Source: Calliopsis andreniformis
Lineage: Eukaryota > Arthropoda > Insecta > Hymenoptera > Andrenidae
Direction of reading: 5' to 3'
Assembly (NCBI RefSeq): GCF_051401765.1
Contig: NW_027480422.1
Span: forward strand, 24,198,001-24,262,000
DNA length: 64,000 nucleotides
Part shown: positions 12,572-22,320 of the stretch, piece after piece
How positions within the stretch are numbered: the first letter of the stretch is position 1
How the letters are laid out: the number at the start of each line of letters is the position of its first letter
Made by a program: the position numbers and the translations under genes
The notes under the pieces: model-generated
What the model saw: the letters and a program-made list of their open reading frames with translations, nothing else
Told to the model about the DNA's origin: nothing
Databases searched by the model: none

Positions 12572-12771
12572 TTTCGGGCGTTGACTTCTTAGGCCCTAAC
12601 TGTTCGATCTGGTGGGACAACGCCCTAGAATGAAGCCTAGGTTGCCCGGAACGTAGAAATGACAATTACTTGCACACAGGTTGCAGTTATTCATGCTATA
12701 CGATGGAAAAACTGTTTTATTTTCACTGTATTTTATGTTTCGGGCGCTGACTTCTAAGGCCCTAGCTATTC
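12571..12771 (+). repeat. third copy of a monomer in the duplicated block
   Basis: The stretch beginning GTTTCGGGCGTTGACTTCTT and containing GACAATTACTTGCACACAGG repeats 12,073-12,272 at 498 bp (3 monomers) and also 10,252-10,450. The array jumps back 3 monomers exactly at the end of the 1.58 kb block, so the block end is a recombination point. Confidence 0.83.
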
Positions 12772-14984
12772 GATCTGCTGGAGCAACGCCCTAGAGTGAA
12801 GCCTAGGTATCCCGGAACGTAGAAATGACCATCAGCTTCACTCTGGTTGCAATTATTCCTGTTATACGATGGAAAAACTGATGTATTTGTATTGTATTTT
12901 ATGCTTCGGGCGCTGACTTCTAAGGCCCTAACTATTGGATCTGGTGGAGCAACGGCCTAGGGTGAAGCCGAGGTTGGCCGGAACGTAGAAGTGACCATAA
13001 CTTTTATACTGGTTGCAATTATTGGTTTTATACGATGGAAAAACTGATGTATTTGTATTGAATTTTATGCTTCGGTCGTTGACTTCTAAGGCCCAGGCTA
13101 TTCGATATGGTGGTGCAGCGACCTAGAGTGAAGCCTAGGATGCACGGAATGTAGAAGTGACCATAACTTTCACACTGGTTGCAATTACTCGTTTTATACA
13201 ATGGAAAAACTGTTGTATTTATATTGTATTTAATGCTTCTGGCGTTGTCTTCTGAGGCCCTAGCTGTTCGATCTGGTAGAACAACGCCCTAGAGTGAAGC
13301 CTAGGTTGCCCGGAACGTAGAAATGACCACCACTTTCACACTGGTTGCAATTATTCCCGTTATACGATGGAAAAACTGTTCTATTTTTACTGTATTTTAT
13401 GTTTCGGGCTTTCACTTCTAAGGCCCTAGCTATTCGATCTGGTGGAGAAACGCCCTAGAGTCAAGCCTAGGTTTCCCGGAACGTGGAAATGACCATCACT
13501 TTCACACTGGATGCAACTATTCCTGTTAGACGATGGAAAAACTGTTGTATTTATATTGTATTTTATGCTTCTGGCGTTGACTTCTTAGGCCCTAACCATT
13601 CCATCTGGAGGAACAACGCCCTAGAGTGATGCCTAGGTTGCCCGGAACGTCGAAATGACCATCACTTTCTCACTGGCTGCAATTATACATTTTAGACGAG
13701 AGAAAAACTGTTGTATTTTTATTGCATTTTATGCTTCTGGCGTTTAACTCTAAGTCCCTAGCTATTGGATCTGGTGGACCAATGCCCTAGAATGAAGCCT
13801 AGGTTGCCCTGAACGTAGAAATGACCGTTACTTTCACACTGGTTGCAGTTATTCATGCTATACGATGGAAAAACTGTTGCATTTTTATTGTATTTTCTGC
13901 TTCAGGCTTTGACTTCTAAGGTCCTAGCTATTGGATATGGTGGACCAACGCCCTAGAGTGAAGCCTAGGTTGCCCGAAACGTAGAAATGACTATCACTTT
14001 AACACTGGATGCAATTATTCCTGTTATACGATGGAAAAACTGTTGCATTTATTTTGTATTTGGTGCTTCTGGCGTTGACTTCTTAGGCCCTAACTATTGG
14101 ATCTGGTGGACCAACACCCTAGAGAGAAGCCCATGTTTCCCGGAACGTGGAAATGACCATCACCTTCACACTGGTTGCTATTATTCGTTTTATACGATGG
14201 AAAAACTGCTGTATTTATATTGTATTTTATGCTTCGGGCGTAGACTTCTAAGCTCCCAACTATTGGATCTGGTGGAGCAACGCCCTAGGGTGAAGCCGAG
14301 GTTGCCCGGAACGTAGAAATGACCATTACCTTCACACAGGTTGCAATTATTCGTTCTATACGATGGAAAAACTGTTTTATTTTTCTGTATTTTATGTATC
14401 GGGCGCTGACTTCTAAGGCCCTAGCTATTCTATCTGGTGGAGCAACGCCCTAGAGTCAAGCCTAGTTTTACCGGAACGCGGAAATGACCATCACTTTCAC
14501 ACTGGATGCAATTATTCCTGTTATACGATGGAAAAACTGTTGTATTTATATTGTATTTTATGCTTCAGGCGTTGACTTCTAAGGTCCTAGCTATTGGATA
14601 TGGTGGACCAACGCCCTAGAGTGAAGCCTAGGTTGCCCGGAACGTAGAAATGACCACCACTTTCACACTGGTTGCAATTATTCCCGTTATACGATGGAAA
14701 AACTGTTGCATTTTTATTGTATTTTCTGCTTCAGGCTTTGACTTCTAAGGTCCTAGCTATTGGATATGGTGGACCAACGCCCTAGAGTGAAGCCTAGGTT
14801 GCCCGGAACGTAGAAATGACCACCACTTTCACACTGGTTGCAATTATTCCCGTTATACGATGGAAAAACTGTTCTATTTTTACTGTATTTTATGTTTCGG
14901 GCTTTCACTTCTAAGGCCCTAGCTATTCGATCTGGTGGAGCAACGCCCTAGAGTCAAGCCTAGGTTGCCCGGAACGTAGAAATG
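12772..14984 (+). repeat. forward monomers with a 9-monomer partial repeat and a monomer doubling
   Basis: GACCACCACTTTCACACTGG with a following TTCTATTTTTACTG segment occurs at 13,325 and again at 14,818, 1,493 bp (9 monomers) apart. Within 14,580-14,910 the monomer containing CTATTGGATATGGTGGACC is present twice in direct succession. The rest are single diverged monomers. Confidence 0.75.
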
Positions 14985-15470
14985 ACCATAACTTTCACAC
15001 TGGTTGCAATTGTTCGTTTTATACAATGGAAAGGCTGTTGTATTTATTTTGTATTTTATGCTTCTGGCTTTGACTTCTAAGGCCCTAACTCATCGATCTG
15101 GTGGAGCAATGCCTCAGAGTTAAGTCTAGGATTACCGGAACGTAGAAATGGCCATTACGTTCACACTGACTGCAATTATTCCTGTTATACGATTGAAAAG
15201 CTGTCGTATTTATATTGTATTTTATGCTTCAGGCGTTGACTTCTAAGGCCGTAGCTATTCGATTTAGTGGAGCAACGCCCTAGAGTGAAGCCTAGTTTCC
15301 CGGAAGGTGGAAATGACAATTACTTTCACACTGTTTGCAATTATTCATTTTATACAATGGAAAAACTTTTGTATTTATATTGTATTTTATGCTTCTGGCG
15401 TTGACTTCTAAGCCCCTAGCTATTGGATGTGTTGGAGCAACGCCCTAGAGCGAAACCCAGGTTGCCCATA
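14985..15470 (+). repeat. 3-monomer block, partner at 15,980-16,465
   Basis: Offset 995 bp (6 monomers). Shared rare variants are CATCGATCTGGTGGAGCAAT, CTCAGAGTTAAGTCTAGGAT, AAAGCTGTCGTATTT and a shortened GCCT(A/G)GTTTCCCGG. The copies carry more substitutions than the 1.58 kb block, so this looks older. Confidence 0.8.
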
Positions 15471-16567
15471 ACGTAGAAATGACCTTTACTTTTACACTGG
15501 TTGCATTTATTTCTGTTATACGATGTACAAACTGTTGGATTTTTATTGTACTTTACGCTTCCGTCGTCGACTTCTAAGGACCTATGTATTCGATCTGGTG
15601 GAGCAATGCCTCAGAGTTAAGTCTAGGATACCCGGAGCGTTGAAATGGTCATTACGTTCACACTGGTTGCAATTATTCGTTTTATACTATGGAAAAACTG
15701 TTCTATTTATTTTGTATTTTATGCTTCGGGCGTTGACTTCTAAGGCCCTAACTATTCGATCTGGTGGAGCCACGACCTAGAGTGAAGCCTAGGTTGCCCG
15801 GAACGTAGAAATGACCATTACTTTCACACTGCTTGATATTATTCATTTTATACGATGGAAAATCTGTTGTACTTATGTTGTATTTTATTCTTCTGGCGTT
15901 GAATTCTAAGTCCCTAGCTATTCGATCTGGAGGAGCAATGCCTTAGGGTGAAGCCTAGGTTGCCCGAAACGTAGAAATGACCATAACTTTCACACAGGTT
16001 GCAATTGTTCGTTTTATACGATGGAAAGGCTGTTGTATTTATTTTGTATTTTATGCTTCTGGCTTTGACTTCTAAGGACCTAATTCATCGATCTGGTGGA
16101 GCAATGCCTCAGAGTTAAGTCTAGGATTACCGGAACGTAGAAATGGTCATTACGTTCACACTGGCTGCAATTATTCCTGTTATACGATTGAAAAGCTGTC
16201 GTATTTATATTGTATTTTATGCTTCAGGCGTTGACTTCTAAGGCCGTAGCTATTCGATGTAGTGGAGCAACGCCCTAGAGTGAAGCCTGGTTTCCCGGAA
16301 GGTGGAAATGACAATTACTTTCACGCTGTTTGCAATTATTCATTTCATACAATGGAAAAACTGTTGTATTTATATTGTATTTTATGCTTCTGGCGTTGAC
16401 TTCTGAGCCCCTAGCTATTGGATGTGGTGGAGCAACGCCCTAGAGCGAAACCTAGGTTGCCCGGATCGTAGAAATGACCTCTACTTTCACACTGGTTGAA
16501 ATTATTCACTATATACGATGGAAAAGCTGTTGTATTTTTATTGTACTTTATGCTTCTGGCGTTGACT

Positions 16568-16849
16568 TCTTAGGCCCTAGCTATTCGATCTGGTGGACCG
16601 ACGCCCTAGAGTGATGTATAGGTTGCCCGGAACGGAGAAATGACAATAACTTTCACAATGATTGCAATTATTGCTTTTATACGATGGAATAACTGTTGTA
16701 TTTTTCTTGTATTTTACATATTGTATTTTCCATCGTATGACTGGAATAATTGCAACCAGTGTGAAAGTTATGGTCATTTCTACGTTCCGGGCAACCTAGA
16801 CTTCACTCTAGGCCGTTAGTCCACCAGATCGAGTGACTAGGGCCTTAGA
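16568..16849. other. orientation-switch junction (imperfect inverted repeat)
   Basis: To the left monomers read forward; to the right every monomer is reverse-complemented. The arms 16,568-16,687 and 16,730-16,849 are inverted copies of the same monomer part, with roughly 16 mismatches in about 120 aligned bases by hand. They are separated by a 42 bp AT-rich spacer (16,688-16,729). The forward monomer runs to TTGTATTTT, where CCATCGTAT of an inverted monomer begins; the shared T run (16,725-16,729) is compatible with microhomology joining. Because the arms are only about 87% identical, they look like two ordinary array monomers rather than a fold-back read artefact. Confidence 0.92.
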
Positions 16850-19734
16850 TGTCAACGCCAGAAGCTTAAAATACAATAAAAATACAACAGTTTTTACTTC
16901 CTATAAAAGGAATAATTGCAACCAGAGTGAAAGTAACAGACATTTCTACGTTCCGGGCAGCCTAGGCTTCACTCTAGAGCGTTGCTTCGCCAAATGGATG
17001 AGTATGAGCATTAGAAATTAACGCCAGAAACATAAACTACAAAATAAATACACCAGTTTTTCCATCGTATAAAAGGTATAATTGCAACCAGTTTGAAAGT
17101 TATGGCCATTTCTACGTTCCGGGCAACCTAGGTTTTGCTCTAGGGCGTTGCTCCACCACATCGAATAGTTAGGGCCTTAGAAGTCAACGCCTGAAACATA
17201 AAATACAATAAAAATACAACATTTTGTTCATCGTATAACAGGGATAATTGCAACCAGTGTGAAAGATATGGTCATTTCTACGTTTCGGGCAACCTGGGCT
17301 ACAATCTAGGGCGTTGGCCCACCACATCCAATACATAGGGCCTAAGAAGTCAACGCCAGAAGCACCAAATACAATATAAATACAACAGTTTTTCCATCGT
17401 ATATAACGAATAATTGCAACCAGTGTGAAAGTAATGGTCATTTCTACGTTCCGGGCAACCTAGGCTTCACTCTAGGGCGTTGTTCCACCAGATCGAATAG
17501 TGAGCGCCTAGGAAGTCAACGTCTGAATCATAAAATACGATATATGTACAATAGTTTTTCCGTCGTATAAAACGAATAATTGCAACCAGTGCGAAAGTAA
17601 TGGCCATTTCTACGTTCCGGGCAACCTGGGCTTCACTCCAGGGCGTTACTCCACCAGGTCGAATAGCTAGGGCCTTAGAAGTCAACGCCCGAAACTTAAA
17701 ATACAATACGAATACAACAGTTTTTCCATCGTATAACGGGAATGATTGCAACAAATGTGAACGTGATGGTCATTTCCACGTTTCGGGCAACCTAGGCTTC
17801 ACCCTAGGGCGTTGGTCCACCAGATCCAATAGTTAGGGCCTAAGAAGTCAACGGCAGAAGCATAAAATACAATATAAATACAACAGTTTTTCCATCGTAT
17901 AAAATGAATAATTGCAACCAGTTTGAAAGTTATGGCCATTTCTACGTTCCGGGCAACCTAGGCTTCACCCTAGGGCGTTGCTCCACCAGGTCTAATTCTT
18001 AGGGCCTTAGAAGTCAACGCCCGAAGCATAAAATACAATAAAGATACAACAGCTTTTCCATCGTATAACAGGAATAATTGCAACCAGATTCAAGGTGATG
18101 GTCATTTCTACGTTCCTGGCAGCCTAGGCTTCACCCTAGGGCGTTGCACCACCAGATCGAACAGCTAGGGCCTTAGAAGTCAACTCCAGAAGCATAAAAT
18201 AAAATAAAAATACAGCAGTTATTCCAACGTATAACAGGAATAATTACAACCAGTGTGAAAGTAATGGGCATTTCTACGTTCCGCGCAACCTAGACCTCAC
18301 TCTCGGGCGTTGCTCCAACAGGTCGAATAGTTTGGGCCTTAGAAAACAACTCCAGACGCATAAAATACAATAAAAATACATCAGTTTTACCATCGTATAA
18401 CAGGAATAATTGCAACCAGTATGAAAGATATGGTCATTTCTACGTTCCGGGCGACCTTGGCTTCACTCTGGGGCGTTGGTCCAGCAAATCGAATAGTTAG
18501 GGCCTCAGAAGTCAACGCCAGAAGCATAAAATACGATATAAGTACAACAGTTTTTCCTGGTTGCCCGGAACGTAGAAATGATCATAACTTTCAGACTGGT
18601 GAAAGTAATGGTCATTTCTACGTTCCGGGCAACCAAGGCTTCCCTCTAGGGCGTTGCTCCACCAGATCGAATAGTTAGGTCCTAAGAAGTCAACGCCAGA
18701 AGCATAAAATACAATAAAAATACAACAGTTTTTCCATCGTATAAGAGGAATAACTGCAACCTGTGTGAAAGTACTGGTCGTTTCTACGTTCCGGGCAACC
18801 TAGGCTAGACTCTAGGTCGTTGCTCCACCAGATCGAATAGTTAGGGCCTAAGAAGCCAACGCCCGCAGCATAAAATACAATACAAATACAACAGTTATTA
18901 CATCGTATAAAACGGATAATTACAACCAGTGTGAAAGTAATGGGCATTTCTACGTTCCGTGCAAACTAGGCTTCACTCTTGGGCGTTGCTCCACCAGGTC
19001 GAATTGTTAGCGCCTTAGAAAACAACTCCAGACGCATAAAATACAATAAAAGTACAACAGTATTTCCATCGTATAAAAAGAATAATTGCAACCAGTGTGA
19101 AAGTAATGGTCATTTCTACGTTTCGGGCAACCTAGGCTCCACTCCAGGGCGTTGCTCCACCAAATCGAATAGCTAGTGCCTTAGAAGTCAACGCCCGAAG
19201 CATAAAATACAATACTACAGTTTTTCCATCGTATAACAGGAATAATTGCAACCAGAGTGAAGGTGATGGTCATTTCTACATTCCGGGCGACCTTGGCTTC
19301 ACTCTGGGGCGTTGGTCCAGCAAATCGAATAGTTAGGGCCTAAGAAGTCAACGCCAGAAGCATAAAATACAAAACAAATACAGTAGTTTTTCCATCGTAT
19401 AAAACGAATAACTGCACGAGTGTGAAAGGTATGGTCATTTCAACTTTCCGGGCAACCTAGGTTTCACTCTAGGTCGCTGCTCCACCAGATCGAATAGTTA
19501 GGGCCTACGAAGCCAACACCAGAAGCATAAAATACAATTAAAATACAACAGTTTTTCCATCGCGTAACAGGAGTAATTGCAACCAGTGTGAAAGTGATGG
19601 TCATTCCTACGTTCCGGGCAACCTGGGCTTCATTCTAGGGCGTTATTCCACCACATCTAATAGCTACGGCCTTAGAAAACTACGCCGGAAGCATAAAATA
19701 CAATATAAATACAACACCTTTTCCATCGTATAAC
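16730..19734 (-). repeat. diverged reverse monomers beside the junction
   Basis: About 18 monomers without a clear higher-order partner elsewhere in the window. Several are unusually altered, for example 16,981-17,040 (TTCGCCAAATGGATGAGTAT and TTAGAAATTAACGCC) and 19,198-19,220, where about 7 bases are missing from the AT tract. The high divergence suggests an old, rarely homogenised zone next to the switch. Confidence 0.75.
18559..18634. repeat. inverted patch forming a 35 bp-arm hairpin
   Basis: Inside a reverse monomer, 42 bases (18,558-18,599) read in the forward sense and replace about 30 expected bases. Arm 18,559-18,593 starts GGTTGCCCGGAACGTAG. Arm 18,600-18,634 ends CTACGTTCCGGGCAACC. 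They pair at 33 of 35 positions with a 6-base loop (GACTGG). This is by far the strongest hairpin I saw outside the main junction. A short template switch onto an inverted monomer is the likely origin (inference). Confidence 0.93.
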
Positions 19735-19860
19735 AGGAATAACTGCAACCAGTGTGAAAGTACTGGTCATTTCTACGTTATGGGTAACATAGGCGTCACT
19801 CTAAGGCGTTGCTCCACCAGATCGAATAGCTAGGGACTTAGAATTCAACGCCAGAAGAAT
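19735..19860 (-). repeat. monomer duplicated at 21,391-21,516
   Basis: Both copies share TACGTTA(T/C)GGGTAAC and GGCGTCACTCTAAGGCG. The offset is 1,656 bp, 10 monomers. Confidence 0.72.
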
Positions 19861-20220
19861 AAAATACAAAAAAATACTACAGTTTTTCCATCGTATAACA
19901 GGAATAATTGCAACCAGAGTGAAAGTGATGGTCATTTCTACGTTTCGGGCAACCTAGGCTCCACTCTAGGGCGTTAGTCCGCCAAATCGAAAAGCTAGGG
20001 CCTTAGAAGTCAACGCCCGAAGCATAAAATACAATAAAAATACAACAGTCTTTCCATCGTATAACAGGAATAATTGCAACCAGTGTGGAAGTAATGGTCA
20101 TTTCTACGTTCCGGGCAACCTAGGCATTACTCTAGGGCGTTGCTCCACCAGATCGAATAGCTAGGGACTTAGAATTCAACGCTAGAAGAATAAAATACAA
20201 TAAAAATACTACAGTTTTTC

Positions 20221-20870
20221 CATCGTATAACAGGAATAATTGCAACCAGAGTGAAAGTGATGGTCATTTCTACATTCCGGGCGACCTAGGCTTCACTCTG
20301 GGGCGTGGGTCCAGGAAATCGAATAGTTAGGGCTTAAGAAGTCAACGCCAGAAGCATAAATTACAATAAAAATACAACAGTCTTTCCATCGTATAACAGG
20401 AATAACTGCAACCAGTGTGAAGGTAATTGTCTTTTCTATGTTCCGGGCGACCTAGGCTTTACTCTATGGCGGTGCTCCACCATATCAAATAGTTTGGACT
20501 TACGAACTCAACGCCAGAAGCATAAAATACAATATAAATATTACAGGTTTTCCACCGTATATAATGTATATTTGCAAACAGTGTGAAAGTAATGGTCATT
20601 TCTACGTTCCAGGCAACCTTCTAGTCACTCTAGGGCTTTGCTCCACGAGATCTAATGGTTAGGGACTTAGAATTCAGCGCCAGAAGCATAAAATACAATA
20701 AAAATGCAACAGTTTCTCCATCGTATAACAGGACAACTGCAACCAGTGTGAAAGTACTTTCATTTCTACGTTTCGGGCAACCTGGGCTTCACTCTAGGGC
20801 GTTATTCCACCACATCTAGTAGCTACGGCCTTAGAAGTCAACGCCGGAAGCATAAAATACAATATAAATA
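20221..20870 (-). repeat. 4-monomer block, copy 1 (8-monomer period)
   Basis: Matches 21,546-22,195 at 1,325 bp (8 monomers). Shared variants are TCCAGGAAATCGAATAG, ATATAAATATTACAGG, GCAACCTTCTAGTCACTC and a 4-base deletion giving ACAGGACAAC. The following monomer (about 21,040-21,160) is itself repeated near 22,200-22,320, 7 monomers away, so the local array was rearranged more than once. Confidence 0.85.
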
Positions 20871-21545
20871 CAACAGCTTTTCCGTCGTATAAAATGAATA
20901 ATTGCAAACAGTGTGAATGTAATGCTCATTTCTACATTCCGGGCAACCAGGGCTTCACTCTAGTGCGTTGCTCTACCAGGTCGAATAGTTAGGGCCTAAG
21001 AAGTCAACGCCAGAAGCATAAAATACAATAAAAATACAACAGCCTTTCCATCGTATAACAGGAATAATTGCAACCAGTGTGAAGGTAATGGTCTTTTCAA
21101 TGTTCCGGGCAACTAGGCTTCACTCTAGGGCGATGATCCGCCAGATCAAATAGTTAGGGCCTAAGACGTCAACGCCAGAAGCATAAAATACAATATAAAT
21201 ACAACAGCTTTTCCGTCGTATAAAATGAATAATTTCAAACAGTGTGAATGTAATGCTCATTTCTACATTCCGGGCAACCTAGGCTTCACTCTAGGGCGTT
21301 GCTCCACGAGATCGAATAGTTAGGGTCTTAGAACTCAACGCCAGAAGAATAAAATACAATAAAAATACTACAGTTTTTCCATCGTATAACAGGAATAACT
21401 GCAACCAGTGTGAAAGTACTGGTCATTTCTACGTTACGGGTAACCTCGGCGTCACTCTAAGGCGTTGCTCCACCAGATCGAATAGCTAGGGACTTAGAAT
21501 TCAACGCCAGAAGAATAAAATACAATAGAAATACAACAGTCTTTC

Positions 21546-22195
21546 CATCGTATAACAGGAATAAGTGCAACCAGAGTGAAAGTGATGGTCATTTCTACAT
21601 TCCGGGCGACCTAGGCTTCACTCTGGGGCGTTGGTCCAGGAAATCGAATAGTTAGGGCTTAAGAAGTCAACGCCAGAAGCATAAATTACAATAAAAATAC
21701 AACACTCTTTCCATCGTATAACAGGAATAATTGCAACCAGTGTGAAGGTAATGGTCTTTTCTATGTTCCGGGCAACCTAGGCTTTACTCTAGGGCGGTGC
21801 TCCACCATATCAAATAGTTTGGGCCTACGAACTCAACGCCAGAAGCATAAAATACAATATAAATATTACAGGTTTTCCACCGTATATAATGTATATTTGG
21901 AAACAGTGTGAAAGTAATGGTCATTTCTACGTTCCGGGCAACCTTCTAGTCACTCTAGGGCGTTGCTCCACGAGATCGAATGGTTAGGGACTTAGAATTC
22001 AGCGCCAGAAGCATAAAATACAATAAAAATGCAACAGTTTTTCCATCGTATAACAGGACAACAGCAACCAGTGTGAAAGTACTTTCATTTCTACGTTTCG
22101 GACAACCTGGGCTTCATTCTAGGGCGTTATTCCACCACATCTAGTAGCTACGGCCTTAGAAGTCAACGCCGGAAGCATAAAATACAATATAAATC
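21546..22195 (-). repeat. 4-monomer block, copy 2 (8-monomer period)
   Basis: Second copy of 20,221-20,870, with scattered substitutions. It lies immediately upstream of the first HOR-1 unit. Confidence 0.85.
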
Positions 22196-22320
22196 CAACA
22201 GTTTTTCCATCGTATAACAGGAATAATTGCAACCACTGTGAAGGTAATGGTCTTTTCTATGTTCCGGGCAACTAGGCTTCACTCTAGGGCGGTGATCCGC
22301 CATATCAAATAGTTAGGGCC

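Larger units (their letters stand above)
1..16687 (+). repeat. forward-oriented satellite arm
   Basis: About 100 monomers all read in the same sense, recognisable by GGAACGTAGAAATGACC on the + strand. Neighbouring monomers differ from each other far more than distant partners do, as expected of an array with layered duplications. No single higher-order period covers the whole arm. Instead there are partial duplications at several whole-monomer distances, listed separately. Stretches between those blocks hold only diverged monomers. Confidence 0.95.

Noticed and set aside
13987..14316. Open reading frames up to ~109 codons (for example here and at 9,710-10,024, 11,531-11,845, 55,109-55,438)
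   Set aside because: All lie within satellite monomers and recur with the duplications. Because 166 is not a multiple of 3, adjacent monomers are read in different frames. Lengths cluster at 85 codons because the consensus stops recur at fixed places. There is no coding signature.
16568..16849. Fold-back (palindromic) read chimera as the explanation of the junction
   Set aside because: A fold-back would give nearly perfect arms. Here the arms differ at about 16 of 120 positions and the flanking monomers further out do not mirror each other.
18421..18678. 85-codon frame whose predicted product joins two recurrent peptides
   Set aside because: It only reads through the 42 bp inverted patch, so it combines translations of both strands of the same monomer. 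It is a by-product of the hairpin, not a gene.
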